NCBI GenBank assembly: GCA_040752025.1
Contig: JBFMFR010000059.1
Coordinates: forward strand, 1-41,535
DNA: 41,535 nt
DNA from: JBFMFR01 sp040752025
GTDB taxonomy: Bacteria; Chloroflexota; Anaerolineae; Anaerolineales; UBA4823
Direction of reading: 5' to 3'
Below, one piece after another: positions 39,841-41,535 of this stretch (position 1 is the first letter of the stretch; each line of letters starts with the position of its first letter). Made by a program: the position numbers and the translations under genes. The notes beneath the pieces were generated by a model. It worked only from the letters and a program-made list of their open reading frames with translations, had not been told where the DNA came from and did no database searches.

Positions 39841-40731
39841 TCAATTCTTGACCCCAGATATCAAATACAGTTGCGCCAGCAAGACGCCGCCGAACATCAG
39901 GCCGCAGCCCAATAACTGGCTGGCGGTGAGCAATTCGGTTAAGAACAACCAGCCAAACAACGCCGCGAAAACCGCCTCCATACTCAGGAGGATGGCTGCA
40001 TCCGCCGGCGGAGCCACGCGCTGGCCCACAGCCTGCAGCGTGTATCCCAACCCGACCGAGAGGATGCCAGTATAGGCAATTGCCCACCAGCCATCGGCCA
40101 GCGCCGCGAAACTCACCGGTTCGAACGCCAGACCGGCCAGGGCGCTGAGCACCCCACAAGCCAGATATTGGCCCGCAGCCAGGCGCATTACGTGCATGCG
40201 CTGCACCATCCGCCCAACGAGGATGACATGCAGCGCCCAAAATACAGCCCCAGCCAATTCCAGGATGTCGCCTGGATTCAAACGCAGGCTGCCACCCGTG
40301 CTCAGCAGGAACAGGCCGCAAACGGCCAGCAGGGCCGCCACCCAAATCGCCGCTCGCGGCCGCTCCCGCCAGCCCAGCGTCAAAAAGATCGGGATCAGCA
40401 CCACGTACAACCCTGTAATGAAGCCGGCGTTGCCAGCCGTTGTGTACTGCAGCCCGGCCTGCTGAAATCCAGCGCCGCCTACCAGCAAAGCGCCTGCCAG
40501 CAGCACCCCAAGCGCATTCATCTTGCGCTTTTTCGGCGCGCTGGGGGCACCCCTCCAGGCAAAGGGAAGCAGAACCAGCGCTCCTAGCAGGAAGCGCAGG
40601 CCATTGAACAGCAAAACGCCCACTTGCAGCGCCGCCAGGCGCTGGACCACGAAGGCGCTGCCCCAAATGACTGCCACCAGCAGCAAAGTCAGGTCGGCCC
40701 GCACACGACTGGAAACGCGCTCAGAGTCCAT
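39841..40731 (-). CDS. EamA/DMT-family transporter
   Basis: A 296-residue, ten-helix drug/metabolite transporter with two EamA repeats: LLLVAVIWGSAFVVQRLA at the start and the second repeat opening with LELAGAVFWALHVILVGR. VAPPADAAILLSMEAVFAALFGWLFL is the typical end of the second repeat. It probably exports a metabolite or amino acid; the substrate cannot be read from sequence. It converges with the M28 gene with only 4 bases between stops and no visible terminator. Confidence 0.93.
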   Translation of the reverse strand: MDSERVSSRVRADLTLLLVAVIWGSAFVVQRLAALQVGVLLFNGLRFLLGALVLLPFAWRGAPSAPKKRKMNALGVLLAGALLVGGAGFQQAGLQYTTAGNAGFITGLYVVLIPIFLTLGWRERPRAAIWVAALLAVCGLFLLSTGGSLRLNPGDILELAGAVFWALHVILVGRMVQRMHVMRLAAGQYLACGVLSALAGLAFEPVSFAALADGWWAIAYTGILSVGLGYTLQAVGQRVAPPADAAILLSMEAVFAALFGWLFLTELLTASQLLGCGLMFGGVLLAQLYLISGVKN

Positions 40732-40778
40732 AGGGGCTGATTATACTCGCTTCACTGCCGCGCTGAGATTACGTTCGC

Positions 40779-41450
40779 TCAAGGCAGCCTCTGTAGCAGA
40801 ACGACCGGATCGACCAGTTGAAAAATGTTGCGCACGCGCCAGGTGCAGTAATTGCTCATCTCTTGAGCCGAGGCGTTGGCAACGTAATGCGCCATGCCCG
40901 TAAAACGCGCCCCCGCTGGGCCAAGCCGCACCTCCACGTGTAAATGGGGGTGAAGAGCGTTCCCGCTCTGGCCAATCTTACCCAGTTCAGCGCCGCACGC
41001 AATGGCCTCATCCAGTGAAAAATCAGGCGCTGCTTGCAGGTGTGCATATAACACATACAAAGATCGCTCGCTCGTCTCTGGAAATAAGCCAGCCTCGGGC
41101 GCTGGACAGGTCAGGGCCGGGTTAGGGGCCATCGTGGGCGCCCGGGCGGGGAAAGCCAATTGGGCCAACCCGTCCGGAGGCAGCTCGGACAGCGGCGTTT
41201 CGATCATCAAGGCGTTGCCATAGGGGAAGCGATCAACGATCACAGCCGCCACGTGGCCTGCCAACATGGCCTGAACCATGCCGCCTGGCAAAGCAATCCC
41301 ATCCTGTGTGATGGCAATATCGACTGCCTGGTGCGGCTCATCGCGGCCCGGGCGAGGTGGGCGGAAAGGGTTGCTGATCGCCGCCAGCAGCGCCTCTCGC
41401 TTCCATCCTACTCTATCTATGAGTTCGTTGACGCGAAAGCAGGTAAACGT
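40779..41450 (-). CDS. M23-family metallopeptidase, 5' end unresolved (in-frame TGA upstream)
   Basis: The minus frame codes for an M23 (LytM-like) peptidase domain: first zinc ligands in EPHQAVDIA (H-x3-D), GHVAAVIVDRFPYGNALMIE, LYAHL, and HPHLHVEVR (HxH). These enzymes cut peptidoglycan cross-bridges. The frame is open from 41450, reading FRVNELIDRVGWKREALLAAISNPF before the domain, but has no ATG or GTG start. An in-frame TGA at 41453-41451 precedes it. The only usual start, TTG 41291, would lose the HxxxD ligands. Upstream of the TGA the same frame is open to the window edge and hydrophobic (LLFAVLFFSSAA). Either the gene is disrupted or the true start is unusual. Confidence 0.75.
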   Translation of the reverse strand, partial: TFTCFRVNELIDRVGWKREALLAAISNPFRPPRPGRDEPHQAVDIAITQDGIALPGGMVQAMLAGHVAAVIVDRFPYGNALMIETPLSELPPDGLAQLAFPARAPTMAPNPALTCPAPEAGLFPETSERSLYVLYAHLQAAPDFSLDEAIACGAELGKIGQSGNALHPHLHVEVRLGPAGARFTGMAHYVANASAQEMSNYCTWRVRNIFQLVDPVVLLQRLP

Positions 41451-41512
41451 TCAGTGAGATGAGAAAAGCCGTGGTGAAGCAGCCGAACTAAAAAACAGCA
41501 CGGCAAAGAGCA

Positions 41513-41522
41513 AAGGAGGTGA
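41513..41522 (+). promoter_or_regulatory. Strong Shine-Dalgarno at right edge
   Basis: AAGGAGGTGA is the full complement of the 16S rRNA 3' end. No start codon follows before the window ends at 41535, so a plus-strand gene may begin just beyond the edge, divergent from the M23 peptidase gene. Confidence 0.35.
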
Positions 41523-41535
41523 AACACCAGATCGG

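Noticed and set aside
41505..41535. On the minus strand TTTCACCTCCTTT resembles the 3' end of 16S rRNA.
   Set aside because: The flanking bases do not match the conserved 16S 3' region; it is simply the complement of a strong Shine-Dalgarno on the plus strand.

Overview
The window looks like a chromosomal segment of a GC-rich bacterium, most plausibly an anaerobic member of the Chloroflexota (Anaerolineae). That placement is inference. It rests on the protein architectures: a Ser/Thr kinase joined through a membrane helix and Thr/Pro-rich linker to an FGE-sulfatase domain, a zinc-ribbon/double-cyclase/ATPase/TPR giant protein, Thr/Pro-rich lipoproteins, and a ferredoxin-linked KorDABC enzyme. 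Almost everything is chromosomal housekeeping or accessory metabolism. I see no prophage, CRISPR array, tRNA or rRNA. The only mobile-element trace is a probable IS630-type transposase start at the left edge.

Left part (1-10.3 kb). A kinase-FGE membrane protein (minus strand) is divergent from an IclR-type regulator, which is followed by a six-gene carbohydrate operon: an IolD/acetolactate-synthase-like ThDP enzyme, a split transketolase (N and C subunits), an RpiB/LacAB-superfamily isomerase of the long DhuI-like type, a GPH-family symporter and a Gfo/Idh/MocA oxidoreductase. The regulator promoter and the operon leader share a 15-bp palindrome, TTGYAYATYATRCAA, each with a degenerate second copy 20-22 bp away. 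The regulator is therefore tied to the operon by sequence as well as position. The gene combination does not match a complete textbook pathway and is the best candidate for something undescribed.

Middle left (10.3-16.5 kb). A 5'-truncated DUF4143-type ATPase remnant is followed by a Phd/PIN toxin-antitoxin pair with its own promoter and a 12+12 bp operator palindrome, an ANT(6)-like nucleotidyltransferase, an MFS exporter, and a translationally coupled HpaI-type aldolase plus FAD-dependent aromatic-ring-type hydroxylase.

Middle (16.5-25.3 kb). A lipoprotein with a seven-blade propeller, an RRM RNA-binding protein with tandem 3' hairpins, an Fe-S L-serine dehydratase, a PadR/DUF2812 pair with repeated CGATA-type sites in its promoter, and a four-gene minus-strand operon: Ntn-hydrolase lipoprotein, Old-Yellow-Enzyme-like protein with a cysteine cluster, Cys-rich DUF6144-like protein and SAM methyltransferase.

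Right part (25.4-41.5 kb). A MoxR-DUF58-DUF4129 envelope operon, a korDABC-flavin reductase operon (ferredoxin-dependent 2-oxoacid oxidation), the 1439-residue cyclase/ATPase/TPR protein with an HD protein behind it, a membrane M28 peptidase, an EamA transporter, and an M23 peptidase whose 5' end is interrupted by an in-frame TGA. In the giant protein the two cyclase domains have complementary losses: the first keeps both metal-binding Asp residues, the second keeps the transition-state Asn/Arg pair.
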